Shown here piece after piece: positions 1 to 6,987 of a DNA stretch of 9,205 bases; within the stretch, counting starts at the first letter, position 1, and each line of letters opens with the position of its first letter. Below the pieces are notes generated by a model. That model searched no databases. It was not told the origin of the DNA and worked only from the letters and a program-made list of their open reading frames with translations. The stretch spans positions 1 to 9,205 of the forward strand of contig JAFNZQ010000238.1 in NCBI GenBank assembly GCA_017382775.1. The letters are read 5' to 3'. This DNA comes from Spirochaetaceae bacterium (GTDB lineage Bacteria > Spirochaetota > Spirochaetia > Treponematales > Treponemataceae). The position numbers and the translations under genes were made by a program.

Positions 1-858
1 AACTTCCAAACTTCTGTTTTTTCCGTGTTGTTAGTGGGGATTTTTGCGGTGGGAATGGTTGTTTTCTTTGTATGGTTCGGTCACAAAAATGCCGCATCCA
101 ATGTGGAACTTGCCCGACTGACCAAGGAAAACATCGACACCCGTGCCAGTTTTGACGAACTTCGCTCCGAAAGCACAAACCTTTTGAACAGCGCAAAGAA
201 ATTCAAAGAGTCTCTTTCCGAAACCTTGTCCGTTGTGGGATTGGAAAAACCCACAACTCAAAATCAGAATTTGCAAAACGGCGATTTATCCGCTCTCTTC
301 GGAGCACAGGAAATTGCCCAAGGTTCTTCCAGAGAAGTTGCCGAATTGAAAATGCTCACAGCCTATTTGGATTCCGCCATTGAGCCGGTGGAGCAAATAG
401 GAAAACTTTTGGAAACCCAAGGTTCTCTCTTTTCCGACATTCCCAGTATTTGGCCTTTGAAAGGAGGGATCGGTCACATTTCTTTCCCATACGGCCGTGC
501 CATTCACCCCATTACGGGCCAATGGTACATTCATAAGGGAATGGACTTTTCCACATACCGTTCCGGCGACCCCATTGTGTCAACGGCGGCGGGCCAGGTT
601 GTAACCATAGGCTACGACTCCGGCTTCGGAAAATACGTTATTGTTAAACACAAACACGGTTTTTATACACGTTATGCTCACATGAGTGCCACATATGTGC
701 ATAAGGGCCAGTTTGTTTCCCAAGGTGATATAATCGGTGCCATCGGAAATACGGGAATTTCCACCGGCCCCCATCTTCACTACGAAATCCACATTGGCTC
801 CGAAATTGTCGATCCGGCTAAGTACCTGAACTTGGTGGCCACAAAGAGTGACCGATGA
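1..858 (+). CDS. Membrane-anchored M23 (LytM-type) peptidoglycan endopeptidase, N-terminus cut by window edge
   Basis: The product is probably a zinc endopeptidase that cuts peptide crosslinks in peptidoglycan from the outer face of the inner membrane. The frame is open to base 1 (it reads NFQTSVFS before the GTG at 25), so the GTG is probably internal and the start lies upstream. Counting from that GTG, residues 1-19 are a hydrophobic membrane anchor. Residues 25-135 are charged, helical and coiled-coil-like. Residues 145-265 form the M23 domain. All expected metal and catalytic residues are visible: H170 and D174 in HKGMD, H219 in YAHMS, and H250 and H252 in HLH. It is therefore likely active, unlike the degenerate LytM regulators. 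The stop overlaps the next start as ATGA (855-858), so translation is probably coupled to the bactofilin. M23 peptidases next to bactofilins act in cell-shape control in other bacteria; that role here is inferred. Confidence 0.9.
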   Translation, partial: NFQTSVFSVLLVGIFAVGMVVFFVWFGHKNAASNVELARLTKENIDTRASFDELRSESTNLLNSAKKFKESLSETLSVVGLEKPTTQNQNLQNGDLSALFGAQEIAQGSSREVAELKMLTAYLDSAIEPVEQIGKLLETQGSLFSDIPSIWPLKGGIGHISFPYGRAIHPITGQWYIHKGMDFSTYRSGDPIVSTAAGQVVTIGYDSGFGKYVIVKHKHGFYTRYAHMSATYVHKGQFVSQGDIIGAIGNTGISTGPHLHYEIHIGSEIVDPAKYLNLVATKSDR

Positions 859-1262
859 AAAACACCGGCTTTGCATCCGTCAACACCATAATCGGAGAAG
901 GCACATCCGTTACCGGCGATCTCAAAATTGCAGGAAGCATCCGCATTGAAGGAGACCTATACGGCAGCATTGAGGCCGAAGGCTGGGTTCAAGTGGGTCA
1001 ATTCGCCAGGATTAAGGGCGACATTGTGGCGGAAGCGGCTTCCGTGGGCGGAATTGTGGAAGGTAATATCATCGCCAAGGAACGTACCGATTTATTCGAA
1101 ACCGCCGTTGTTTTCGGCAATATTGAAACAAAGCATCTCTCGGTGGATAACGATGTGCTTTTGAACGGTCAATGTAACCGACTAAAATCCGATGACGATT
1201 TTTTAAACGCTAAAACACAAAACGCACAGAAGCAAGCGATTAAAAAATCCATGTACCGATGA
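855..1262 (+). CDS. Bactofilin (polymer-forming cytoskeletal protein)
   Basis: This 135-residue protein is a bactofilin (old name DUF583, often annotated CcmA). Bactofilins are cytoplasmic proteins that assemble without nucleotide into filaments at the membrane and position cell-wall enzymes. Residues 12-108 show the short hydrophobic/glycine repeats of the right-handed beta-helix core: IIGEGTSVTGDL, then IRIEGDLYGSIEAEG, VQVGQFARIKGDIVAEA, GGIVEGNIIAKERTDL and FGNIETKHL. A short N-terminal tail (residues 1-11) and a polar, lysine-rich C-terminal tail (110-135) flank the core, as is usual. The ATG lies inside the stop of the M23 gene. The nearby ribosome site (AAGAG, 844-848) is weak, which fits translational coupling. 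The family assignment is firm. The partnership with the upstream peptidase is inferred from the overlap and from shape systems such as Helicobacter CcmA with its Csd hydrolases. Confidence 0.92.
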   Translation: MKNTGFASVNTIIGEGTSVTGDLKIAGSIRIEGDLYGSIEAEGWVQVGQFARIKGDIVAEAASVGGIVEGNIIAKERTDLFETAVVFGNIETKHLSVDNDVLLNGQCNRLKSDDDFLNAKTQNAQKQAIKKSMYR

Positions 1263-1264
1263 GG
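1261..1264 (+). promoter_or_regulatory. Ribosome binding site that decides the yaaR start
   Basis: GAGG (within GAGGTGG) lies 5 bases before the ATG at 1270 and overlaps the last two bases of the bactofilin stop codon. It favours ATG 1270 over the in-frame GTG at 1264, which is itself part of this site and has no Shine-Dalgarno sequence of its own. Confidence 0.6.
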
Positions 1265-1269
1265 TGGCC

Positions 1270-1779
1270 ATGCTTGATTCTGTAAATACCACCCAATACA
1301 TTTTGGCCGGAACGCAAGCTGCCCAAAATCAGTTGAAAAAAAACGAAAAGACCTCCAAGACTCCCCAAAGCGTGTTCAGTCAACTTTTGAAAGAAGCGGA
1401 AGAGGAAAAGGAACCTCCCCTGGTGAATTTATCCAATGTGGAAAATCTTCCCTTTGACAGCGCCCTGGAAGTTCTTCAAGACACCCTAATGACGGCAGCC
1501 GATGACTTAAAGCAGCATCCCGTGCCGGAAAATGTGGAAGCCTATAAAAAAGCGGTGGGCAGCTTCATTGCCTTTGTATCAAAAAATGCTTACAGCCTTT
1601 CGGAGAAGGCCCGTGCCCAAAAAAACGGAGTGAAGCCCCCTCCCCTTTATACCATTGAGGTCATAAATTCTAAATTGGACCGATTGGCATCGGACATTTT
1701 ATTCAACCAAAAACGGGAAATTTCCCTCGTTGCCAGAGTTGACGAAATTACCGGTTTGGTGGTGAACTTACTTGCTTAA
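1270..1779 (+). CDS. yaaR: YaaR family protein (DUF327)
   Basis: This 169-residue, mostly helical, highly charged cytoplasmic protein has no signal peptide or membrane segment. The family call rests on the C-terminal half: a YKKAVGSFIAFV segment, a proline-rich turn (PPPLYTIEVINSKLDRLA), and the closing VARVDEITGLVVNLLA, which matches the IDEIRGLLLDL-type ending of Bacillus YaaR. The N-terminal 45 residues (lysine/glutamine- and glutamate-rich) look disordered. Its molecular role is not known. In Bacillus, yaaR sits just upstream of holB and yaaT. Here it lies directly before the yaaT/ricT homologue with no holB between, so the yaaR-ricT link itself appears conserved. An in-frame GTG at 1264 would add two residues, but the ribosome site favours the ATG at 1270. 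Confidence 0.8.
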   Translation: MLDSVNTTQYILAGTQAAQNQLKKNEKTSKTPQSVFSQLLKEAEEEKEPPLVNLSNVENLPFDSALEVLQDTLMTAADDLKQHPVPENVEAYKKAVGSFIAFVSKNAYSLSEKARAQKNGVKPPPLYTIEVINSKLDRLASDILFNQKREISLVARVDEITGLVVNLLA

Positions 1780-1786
1780 TTCTAAT

Positions 1787-1793
1787 AAAAGGA
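1787..1793 (+). promoter_or_regulatory. Ribosome binding site for the GTG start of ricT
   Basis: AAAAGGA lies 7 bases before the GTG at 1801 and supports this non-ATG start. The 21 bases between yaaR and ricT form the widest gap in the + strand block and hold nothing else I can recognise. Confidence 0.6.
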
Positions 1794-1800
1794 TATAACC

Positions 1801-2724
1801 GTGAGCGATGTTTTTGGAAATGAATTGGAAAGCGAAGAGGATTTATCCCTATTACAGGATGGGGAAAATTTTGAGCCAATACAAAAAAGCGAGGACTTTG
1901 TTTTCCCCGAAAAACTTTTTAAGGCCGTTTTGGACTATTCCCACGAAACCCTTTATGTTACCGTTCCCGACGATATGTCAGTACAAAAGGGTGACAACGT
2001 AATTTTAATGACTCGTTTCGGAAAGGATTTGGCGAAAATTTTAGGCGAAGTAAAGACGCCCATAGGTATAACACCGGATCAGGTTGTGCAGGTGATTCGG
2101 AAAGCCACCGAGGCCGATATGAAAAAGGCGGAAGAGCTGATGAAAAAAGAGGCTTTCGCTTTGGAAGTTTTCACGGAAAAGGTGGAAAAGCATAACTTGG
2201 ACATGAAGTTGATTTCCGCCCACTATCTTTTGGATGAACCTAAGGTGGTTTTCTTTTTCAGTGCGGACAACAGAGTGGACTTTCGGGATTTGGTTAAGGA
2301 TTTGGTTTCCGTGTTTAAAATGCGAATAGAGTTGCGACAGGTTGGTGTTCGTGACGAGGCTCGCATTACCGGTGGTCTCGGACCATGTGGCAGAATTTTT
2401 TGTTGCCACGGAGTTTCCGACAAGTTAAGTCCCGTTTCCATCCGAATGGCCAAAGATCAAAATATGTCGCTGAATACGTTGAAGATTTCGGGACAATGTG
2501 GCCGCCTTTTATGTTGTTTGGCCTTTGAGCATGAATCCTACTGTGAAATTCGTCGCACACTGCCTCCGGAAGGCACGAAAATCTTCCACGACGGAACAAC
2601 CTTTCGAGTTTTCGAATTAAACACCATGACACGCACCATTAAACTCACCGCCGAGGACGGCCGCGTTTTGGTTATTCCCGCTGACAAAGTGGTTTTAAGG
2701 AACACGAAATGGACAATAAAATAA
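1801..2724 (+). CDS. ricT: RicT/YaaT-like PSP1 domain protein
   Basis: This 307-residue cytoplasmic protein is a homologue of Bacillus RicT (YaaT). There RicT works with RicA (YmcA) and RicF (YlbF) in an Fe-S-containing complex that helps RNase Y mature certain mRNAs and affects Spo0A phosphorylation. The PSP1 region covers roughly residues 100-190. It is followed by the family hallmark: GGLGPCGRIFCC (C196, C201, C202), then PVSIRMAKDQNMSLN, then GQCGRLLCC (C233, C238, C239). All six cysteines are present, and C248 is a seventh nearby. Residues 1-35 are an acidic N-terminal extension of unknown role. The start is GTG with a good ribosome site. No ricA or ricF lies in the window, and spirochaetes do not sporulate, so an RNA-processing or other RicT role is more likely than sporulation control. 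The end overlaps the next gene by 16 bases. Confidence 0.88.
   Translation: MSDVFGNELESEEDLSLLQDGENFEPIQKSEDFVFPEKLFKAVLDYSHETLYVTVPDDMSVQKGDNVILMTRFGKDLAKILGEVKTPIGITPDQVVQVIRKATEADMKKAEELMKKEAFALEVFTEKVEKHNLDMKLISAHYLLDEPKVVFFFSADNRVDFRDLVKDLVSVFKMRIELRQVGVRDEARITGGLGPCGRIFCCHGVSDKLSPVSIRMAKDQNMSLNTLKISGQCGRLLCCLAFEHESYCEIRRTLPPEGTKIFHDGTTFRVFELNTMTRTIKLTAEDGRVLVIPADKVVLRNTKWTIK
2696..2701 (+). promoter_or_regulatory. Ribosome binding site that decides the start of the first M16 gene
   Basis: TAAGGA lies 7 bases before the ATG at 2709 and inside the end of ricT. It favours this start over the in-frame ATG at 2739 (Met11), which would give a tidier signal peptide but has no Shine-Dalgarno sequence upstream. 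Confidence 0.55.
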
Positions 2725-4196
2725 ACTTTCCATCTGCAATGGCAAAATTTTTTATTTTCTCATCCCTTGTATTTCTCTTTTCCTGCGAAACTTACAAAAC
2801 ATCCATTCCCTCATTGTACACCGCAAAACTGGACAACGGATTAACCCTGTTTATTATGGAGAAGGACACCGTCCCCTTGGCCTATATCGAAATTGCCGTA
2901 AAAGGTGGCGGAATTGCCCAAACCAAAGAAAATGCCGGCCTTTTTCACCTTTACGAACATCTCATGTTTAAGGGAAACGAAAAATTTCCCACTGCGGCGG
3001 CGGTGCAACGGGCAATAAATGACTTGGGCGTAACGGAATGGAACGGCTCCACCGGAACCGAATTCGTAAATTATTACTTTACGGTGCCCTCCGACTTGGT
3101 GTATCAGGGAATCGAATTTTGGTCCGCCGCAATTCGAACGCCCCTTTTGAATCCCCGAGAATTCGAAAACGAAAAAAAGGTTGTTGTTTCGGAAATTGAA
3201 GGACGCAACGCCGATACATCGGCCATTTTCCACGCCGCCCTGCAAAAGAATTTGTTTCCGGAACACACCCATCGACTGGATCCCGGCGGAACCCCGGAAA
3301 CAATCCAAAACGCAACCTTGGCCCAACTTCTTGAAATAAAAAATAAATACTACGTCCCAAACAACACAGCACTTTTCATCGGTGGAGACGTGGATCACAA
3401 AAAAATATTCAAAATGGTCAACGAAATTTTTGGAGACTGGCAACCGGCGGATGATCCCTTTGCCACACCGCCACCTCAATTTGACAGAAATCCCTTGAAG
3501 CAACCTCGATACTTGGTACAGGCAGACCCGAAAATTTCCCCGTCCCTTGCGGCCGTGAGCGTGTTTTTCCGTGGTCCCGACACAGATTATGACGTTCAGT
3601 CCACCTATGCCTCCGATGTGTTTTGCGAACTTTTGGCAAATCCCTTCGGAGAATACAAAAACACCCTTTTGAACAATCAAAATTTCGGCATTCTGGATCC
3701 GGATCATATTTCATCCTATTATGCCACTTACCGACAATCCGGCCAATTTGTTTTTTCCGCAACGATGTCCAAAATCGATGTGGATTTGCCTCAACGTATA
3801 ATTGATTTTGGCAACCATTTGCAAAAAACTTTCAGCACCATCGCCACATCCGATGTCTATTTTACTGATGAGCAATTCCAAATGGTTTTTCAGCGGATTT
3901 TGGACACCGGAATGTATTCCAGAGAAACGGCTCGCGACTTTTTAAGTGAATTACGATTTTGGTGGGCGTCTGCATCCGAGGATTATTTCTTTTCCTACGC
4001 CTCAAATATGCAGAAAGTAACCTATTTGGACATTCAAAATTTATTGAACACCTATTTGGTACGAAAAAAGCCCTTAATCATGGTGAGGGTGCATCCTTCC
4101 GTGTACGAAACCGGAAAAGCGAATTTCGACGCCATGGGATTTTCCGAAATCACTGCGGAAAATGCCTTTTACCACACCGCGGAGAATGAGTTATGA
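2709..4196 (+). CDS. M16 family zinc peptidase, catalytic subunit, lipoprotein
   Basis: This 495-residue protein is predicted to be an exported lipoprotein. A hydrophobic segment (residues 14-25) ends in the lipobox FLFSC, with lipidation expected at C26. The mature part is an M16B (insulinase/processing peptidase-like) enzyme. The N-terminal M16 domain (about 38-190) has the inverted zinc motif HLYEH: H80 and H84 bind zinc and E83 is the catalytic base. The third ligand is probably E162 in VVVSEIEGR, at the usual spacing. The C-terminal M16 domain (about 200-450) contains the typical FIGGDVDHKKI segment. The R/Y pair usual in that domain is not seen here; the matching stretch reads NNQNFGILDPDHISSYY. 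Family knowledge suggests it cleaves peptides or small unfolded proteins in the periplasm. Its natural substrate is unknown. The stop overlaps the next gene as ATGA, so the two are probably made as a pair. Confidence 0.88.
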   Translation: MDNKINFPSAMAKFFIFSSLVFLFSCETYKTSIPSLYTAKLDNGLTLFIMEKDTVPLAYIEIAVKGGGIAQTKENAGLFHLYEHLMFKGNEKFPTAAAVQRAINDLGVTEWNGSTGTEFVNYYFTVPSDLVYQGIEFWSAAIRTPLLNPREFENEKKVVVSEIEGRNADTSAIFHAALQKNLFPEHTHRLDPGGTPETIQNATLAQLLEIKNKYYVPNNTALFIGGDVDHKKIFKMVNEIFGDWQPADDPFATPPPQFDRNPLKQPRYLVQADPKISPSLAAVSVFFRGPDTDYDVQSTYASDVFCELLANPFGEYKNTLLNNQNFGILDPDHISSYYATYRQSGQFVFSATMSKIDVDLPQRIIDFGNHLQKTFSTIATSDVYFTDEQFQMVFQRILDTGMYSRETARDFLSELRFWWASASEDYFFSYASNMQKVTYLDIQNLLNTYLVRKKPLIMVRVHPSVYETGKANFDAMGFSEITAENAFYHTAENEL

Positions 4197-5566
4197 AAAA
4201 AATATTGTATTTCCTTTTTGTTTTTTTCCTTTTTTCTTGCAACAACAATGACACCAACAAAGGTTTTTCAAAGGAAGTTTTGAAAAACGGAATTCCAATC
4301 ATTTTCAAAAAGGACGAACATTCATCCACTCTTACCATAAAAATATTGGTGAAAGGTTTTCGAAAGAGCTTCGAATCCGGTGATTATCTTTCTTTGCTAT
4401 TCAAAACACTCACGTCCGGATCGGGTGAGTTTTCCTACGATGAAATTCAGGCCCTTTTATATGAAAACCAGGCCGCTTTTTCCGGAAGCGTAAACCAAAA
4501 CGGTGGGGTTTTAACCCTTTCTTGCCTGTCTCACCAGGCTGACATTCTCGTTCCCATGTTGTTGGACGGATTTTTGAATCCCAGTTTTAACGACGAACAG
4601 TTGGAACGATGCCTTTTGGAAACGGAACATGGCATACACAGCACATTAAACACACCATTTTCCCTGCTCCTTTCCGATGTGAAAAATCACGCATACCAGG
4701 ATCATCCCTTTTATGAAGGAGATTATACCCATCCGGATTTTGTTAGCACATTGCGGGAGGGCGGAATTGTTTACCTGCGAAAAATCCATGACGAAATATT
4801 GAATGCCAAACGAATTTCCGTAATTGTAACCGGAAATTTCAACAAAGAGATGATTTTGACCAGCATGGATTATTCCCTTTCCTCCTTACCTGCCATAGAT
4901 GTTCCGGAAATGACAATTCCCCAGGCCACTGTTGACGGCAATTTTTTCATAAATTCCTGCGATGCCTCCGCCAACACCGCTTTTTTAACCAAAATGATTT
5001 CCGCACCGGACTTAAATTCCCCGGAAAAAATTCCTGCCGACATCACCGCAGACATTTTTTCAGAAATACTTTTCAACGTTGTACGGGAAAAATACGGCGC
5101 CTGCTATTCCGTTTACTCATCTTTTATCCTGTCGCGAGCACCCTACGGACTAATCTATTCCTACATGGCTTCCAGCCCCAACGAAATTCCCCAATACTAC
5201 AAAGAAGCCCAGCAAATTCTCCAATCCGGAAATGTAATTGCGGACAAGGATCAAGAAAATTCTTCATTTAAACTGATGCCACTTCAAGAGGCCTTAAACG
5301 GATACAAAAATTCCCGCATAAATTCCGTTTTTTCCGACTTGGAAACATCGGCAGGCCAAGCAAACGCCATTGCCACGGGAATTTTGTTGTACGATAATGA
5401 AATGCATTATTTCAGCGACCTGCAAAACAAAATTCGCCAAGTAACGGACACCAACGTTTTGGATGTTTTCAACAAATATTGGATCTCCGGTGATTCATCT
5501 TGGTTTGTTGTAACGGGAACCAACGAAAACGAAAGAATAAATATACAAAGTTTTATGGAGGAATGA
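4193..5566 (+). CDS. M16 family lipoprotein lacking the zinc motif, probable partner subunit
   Basis: This 457-residue protein has a compact lipoprotein signal, MKKILYFLFVFFLFSC, with lipidation expected at C16. The lipobox FLFSC is identical to that of the preceding M16 protein. The fold is recognisable as M16, but the zinc motif is gone: where the partner has HLYEH (residues 80-84), this protein reads LSLLF (about 66-70). It keeps the C-terminal-domain motif VREKYGACYSVYS with R298 and Y305, the R-x6-Y pair that shapes the substrate site in M16 enzymes. In the Sphingomonas M16B heterosubunit peptidase, one subunit carries HxxEH and the other the R/Y pair; the same division is seen here. It is probably inactive alone and needed for activity of the pair (inference). 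Translation is coupled through a 4-base overlap, with GGAGA at 4181-4185 as ribosome site. Confidence 0.85.
   Translation: MKKILYFLFVFFLFSCNNNDTNKGFSKEVLKNGIPIIFKKDEHSSTLTIKILVKGFRKSFESGDYLSLLFKTLTSGSGEFSYDEIQALLYENQAAFSGSVNQNGGVLTLSCLSHQADILVPMLLDGFLNPSFNDEQLERCLLETEHGIHSTLNTPFSLLLSDVKNHAYQDHPFYEGDYTHPDFVSTLREGGIVYLRKIHDEILNAKRISVIVTGNFNKEMILTSMDYSLSSLPAIDVPEMTIPQATVDGNFFINSCDASANTAFLTKMISAPDLNSPEKIPADITADIFSEILFNVVREKYGACYSVYSSFILSRAPYGLIYSYMASSPNEIPQYYKEAQQILQSGNVIADKDQENSSFKLMPLQEALNGYKNSRINSVFSDLETSAGQANAIATGILLYDNEMHYFSDLQNKIRQVTDTNVLDVFNKYWISGDSSWFVVTGTNENERINIQSFMEE
5557..5562 (+). promoter_or_regulatory. Ribosome binding site of aroA inside the end of the upstream gene
   Basis: GGAGGA, the strongest Shine-Dalgarno sequence in the window, lies 8 bases before the aroA ATG at 5571. 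It is embedded in the final Met-Glu-Glu codons of the M16 partner gene, whose stop follows at 5564-5566. Confidence 0.7.
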
Positions 5567-5570
5567 TACC

Positions 5571-6923
5571 ATGATTGCAATTTCTTCTCCGAAAGATTTG
5601 TCAGGCACACTTACAATCCCCGGCTCGAAAAGCCACACGATTCGTGCCTGTGTTTTTGGTGCCCTTGCCACCGGAACATCCTACATTCACAATCCCCTAA
5701 CCAGCGCGGACTGCATCGCGGCATTAACGGCAATAAAGGAAATCGGTGCCGACTACGAAATGAAAGACGGCTTGTGGATTATCCATGGTGCGGGAACGCG
5801 GCTTCATCTGCCCGAAAACGTAATTGACGTGGGCAATTCCGGTTCCGTTCTGTACTTTTTGACACCAATTTGTGCCACAATGAATGGTTGGTCCATTGTA
5901 ACCGGAGATGAATCCATTCGTCACCGACCTGTTACCCACCTTTTGGATGCCTTGCAACAAATGGGTTGCGAAACCATTATTTCACGCCCCAATGTGAATG
6001 CGCCGCCCATTATGGTTAAAGGGCCTGCCAAAAGCGGAATCGTTGTTACAGACGGAATTCTCTCCCAATCAATTACCGGACTTCTCATTGCCGCATCATT
6101 GCTCCCCGGAAAAACCGAGTTCATTCTTCGTAATCCGAAAGAAACGCCTTTCCTTACAATGACCGAACTTTGGATGCGGGATTTGGGTATTCCCATCAAT
6201 ATTTCCAAAGACTTTAAGCGAATTACCGTTTCCGGTCCCATGAATTATCCCGCATTCGAGCGGATAATGCCCTCGGACTGGGAAAGTGCCGCATTCCCCA
6301 TTGTGGCCGCCTTGATTACCAACAGTACAATCACCATCAACAAGGTGGATACATCCAAGAGCCAGGGAGATGCCCAAATCGTTGAGATTTTGAAAGAAAT
6401 GGGTGCCGACATTGAACTGATAGAAGACGATCCGGAAAGACAAACCGGTCATTTAATAGTCCGCGGAGGCAACAAATCTCGACTGCCCAACAAGGGGGTG
6501 CTCCACGGCATTCGAGTAAATTGTTCCAACTATCCCGATGCCGTCCCTGCTCTTTCCGTGGCGGCCTGTTTTGCCGAAGGCGAAATGGTCATTGAAGACA
6601 TCGGCGTCTGTCGCCACAAGGAAACGGACCGAATTGTCATTATGGCCAAGGAACTTTCAGAACTGGGTGCAAAGGTTACCGAAACCCAAGATTCTCTCAT
6701 CATCCACGGTGCAAATAAAGCCGCACCGGGATTTCCCCTCCACGGAGGAACGGTCCACGGTTATGGTGATCACCGAGTTGCCATGGCTCTCTCCGTATTG
6801 GGGCTGGGATTGAACAAAGGTACCGTAAAGGTACACGACGCAGAATGTTGCGATATGTCCTTCCCCACCTTTTACACCACCATGAACGAAATCGGCTGTG
6901 AATTTAAAACACGGAACAAGTAA
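5571..6923 (+). CDS. aroA: EPSP synthase (3-phosphoshikimate 1-carboxyvinyltransferase), divergent
   Basis: The enzyme joins phosphoenolpyruvate to shikimate 3-phosphate, the sixth shikimate-pathway step, in the cytoplasm. At 450 residues it is slightly longer than the 427 of E. coli AroA. Conserved residues, with my alignment to E. coli numbering: K20 and R25 in PGSKSHTIR (K22, R27), GNSG at 88-91 (G91 at Gly96), R119 in HRP (R124), S165-Q166 (S170-Q171), D323 (catalytic D313), KETDR 350-354 (K340, E341, R344) and DHR 400-402 (D384-R386). Oddities: the Arg of GNAGTAMR (R100) is Y95, the Thr is S92, and the Lys before the final TFP (K411) is M429; I recall class II enzymes also lacking this Lys. 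It belongs clearly to the EPSP synthase superfamily and most likely is AroA, but a changed substrate preference cannot be excluded. No other shikimate genes are in the window. Confidence 0.85.
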   Translation: MIAISSPKDLSGTLTIPGSKSHTIRACVFGALATGTSYIHNPLTSADCIAALTAIKEIGADYEMKDGLWIIHGAGTRLHLPENVIDVGNSGSVLYFLTPICATMNGWSIVTGDESIRHRPVTHLLDALQQMGCETIISRPNVNAPPIMVKGPAKSGIVVTDGILSQSITGLLIAASLLPGKTEFILRNPKETPFLTMTELWMRDLGIPINISKDFKRITVSGPMNYPAFERIMPSDWESAAFPIVAALITNSTITINKVDTSKSQGDAQIVEILKEMGADIELIEDDPERQTGHLIVRGGNKSRLPNKGVLHGIRVNCSNYPDAVPALSVAACFAEGEMVIEDIGVCRHKETDRIVIMAKELSELGAKVTETQDSLIIHGANKAAPGFPLHGGTVHGYGDHRVAMALSVLGLGLNKGTVKVHDAECCDMSFPTFYTTMNEIGCEFKTRNK

Positions 6924-6945
6924 GATTCACCATTTTTTAATAAAA

Positions 6946-6972
6946 AAAAGGGCGGTTCAAAACCGCCCTTTT
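6946..6972. terminator. Bidirectional rho-independent terminator between aroA and the EAL gene
   Basis: A perfect 12-bp inverted repeat (AAAAGGGCGGTT, loop CAA, AACCGCCCTTTT) lies between two convergent genes. On the - strand the hairpin is followed by an uninterrupted run of eight T (complement of 6942-6949) and more A/T, so it should stop the EAL gene strongly. On the + strand the tail TTTTCACTTTTA is weaker but usable for the aroA operon. Apart from this hairpin, the gap 6924-6987 holds nothing I recognise. Confidence 0.9.
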
Positions 6973-6987
6973 CACTTTTAAGCCTTA

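Noticed and set aside
25..27. GTG as the true start of the M23 gene
   Set aside because: The frame is open to base 1, no ribosome site precedes the GTG, and the membrane helix would begin without the usual basic residues, so the start is probably upstream of the window.
1756..1788. Possible promoter before ricT (TTGGTG at 1756 and TAATAA at 1783)
   Set aside because: The spacer of 21 bases is too long, the -35 match is weak, and the element lies largely inside the end of yaaR.
2841..3707. A 288-codon open frame on the - strand inside the first M16 gene
   Set aside because: It is antisense to a well-supported peptidase, with a low-quality, Cys/Gly/Phe-rich translation and no ribosome site I noticed.
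2739..4196. Shorter first M16 protein starting at the in-frame ATG at 2739
   Set aside because: It would give a neat signal peptide, but no ribosome site precedes it, whereas TAAGGA stands 7 bases before the ATG at 2709.
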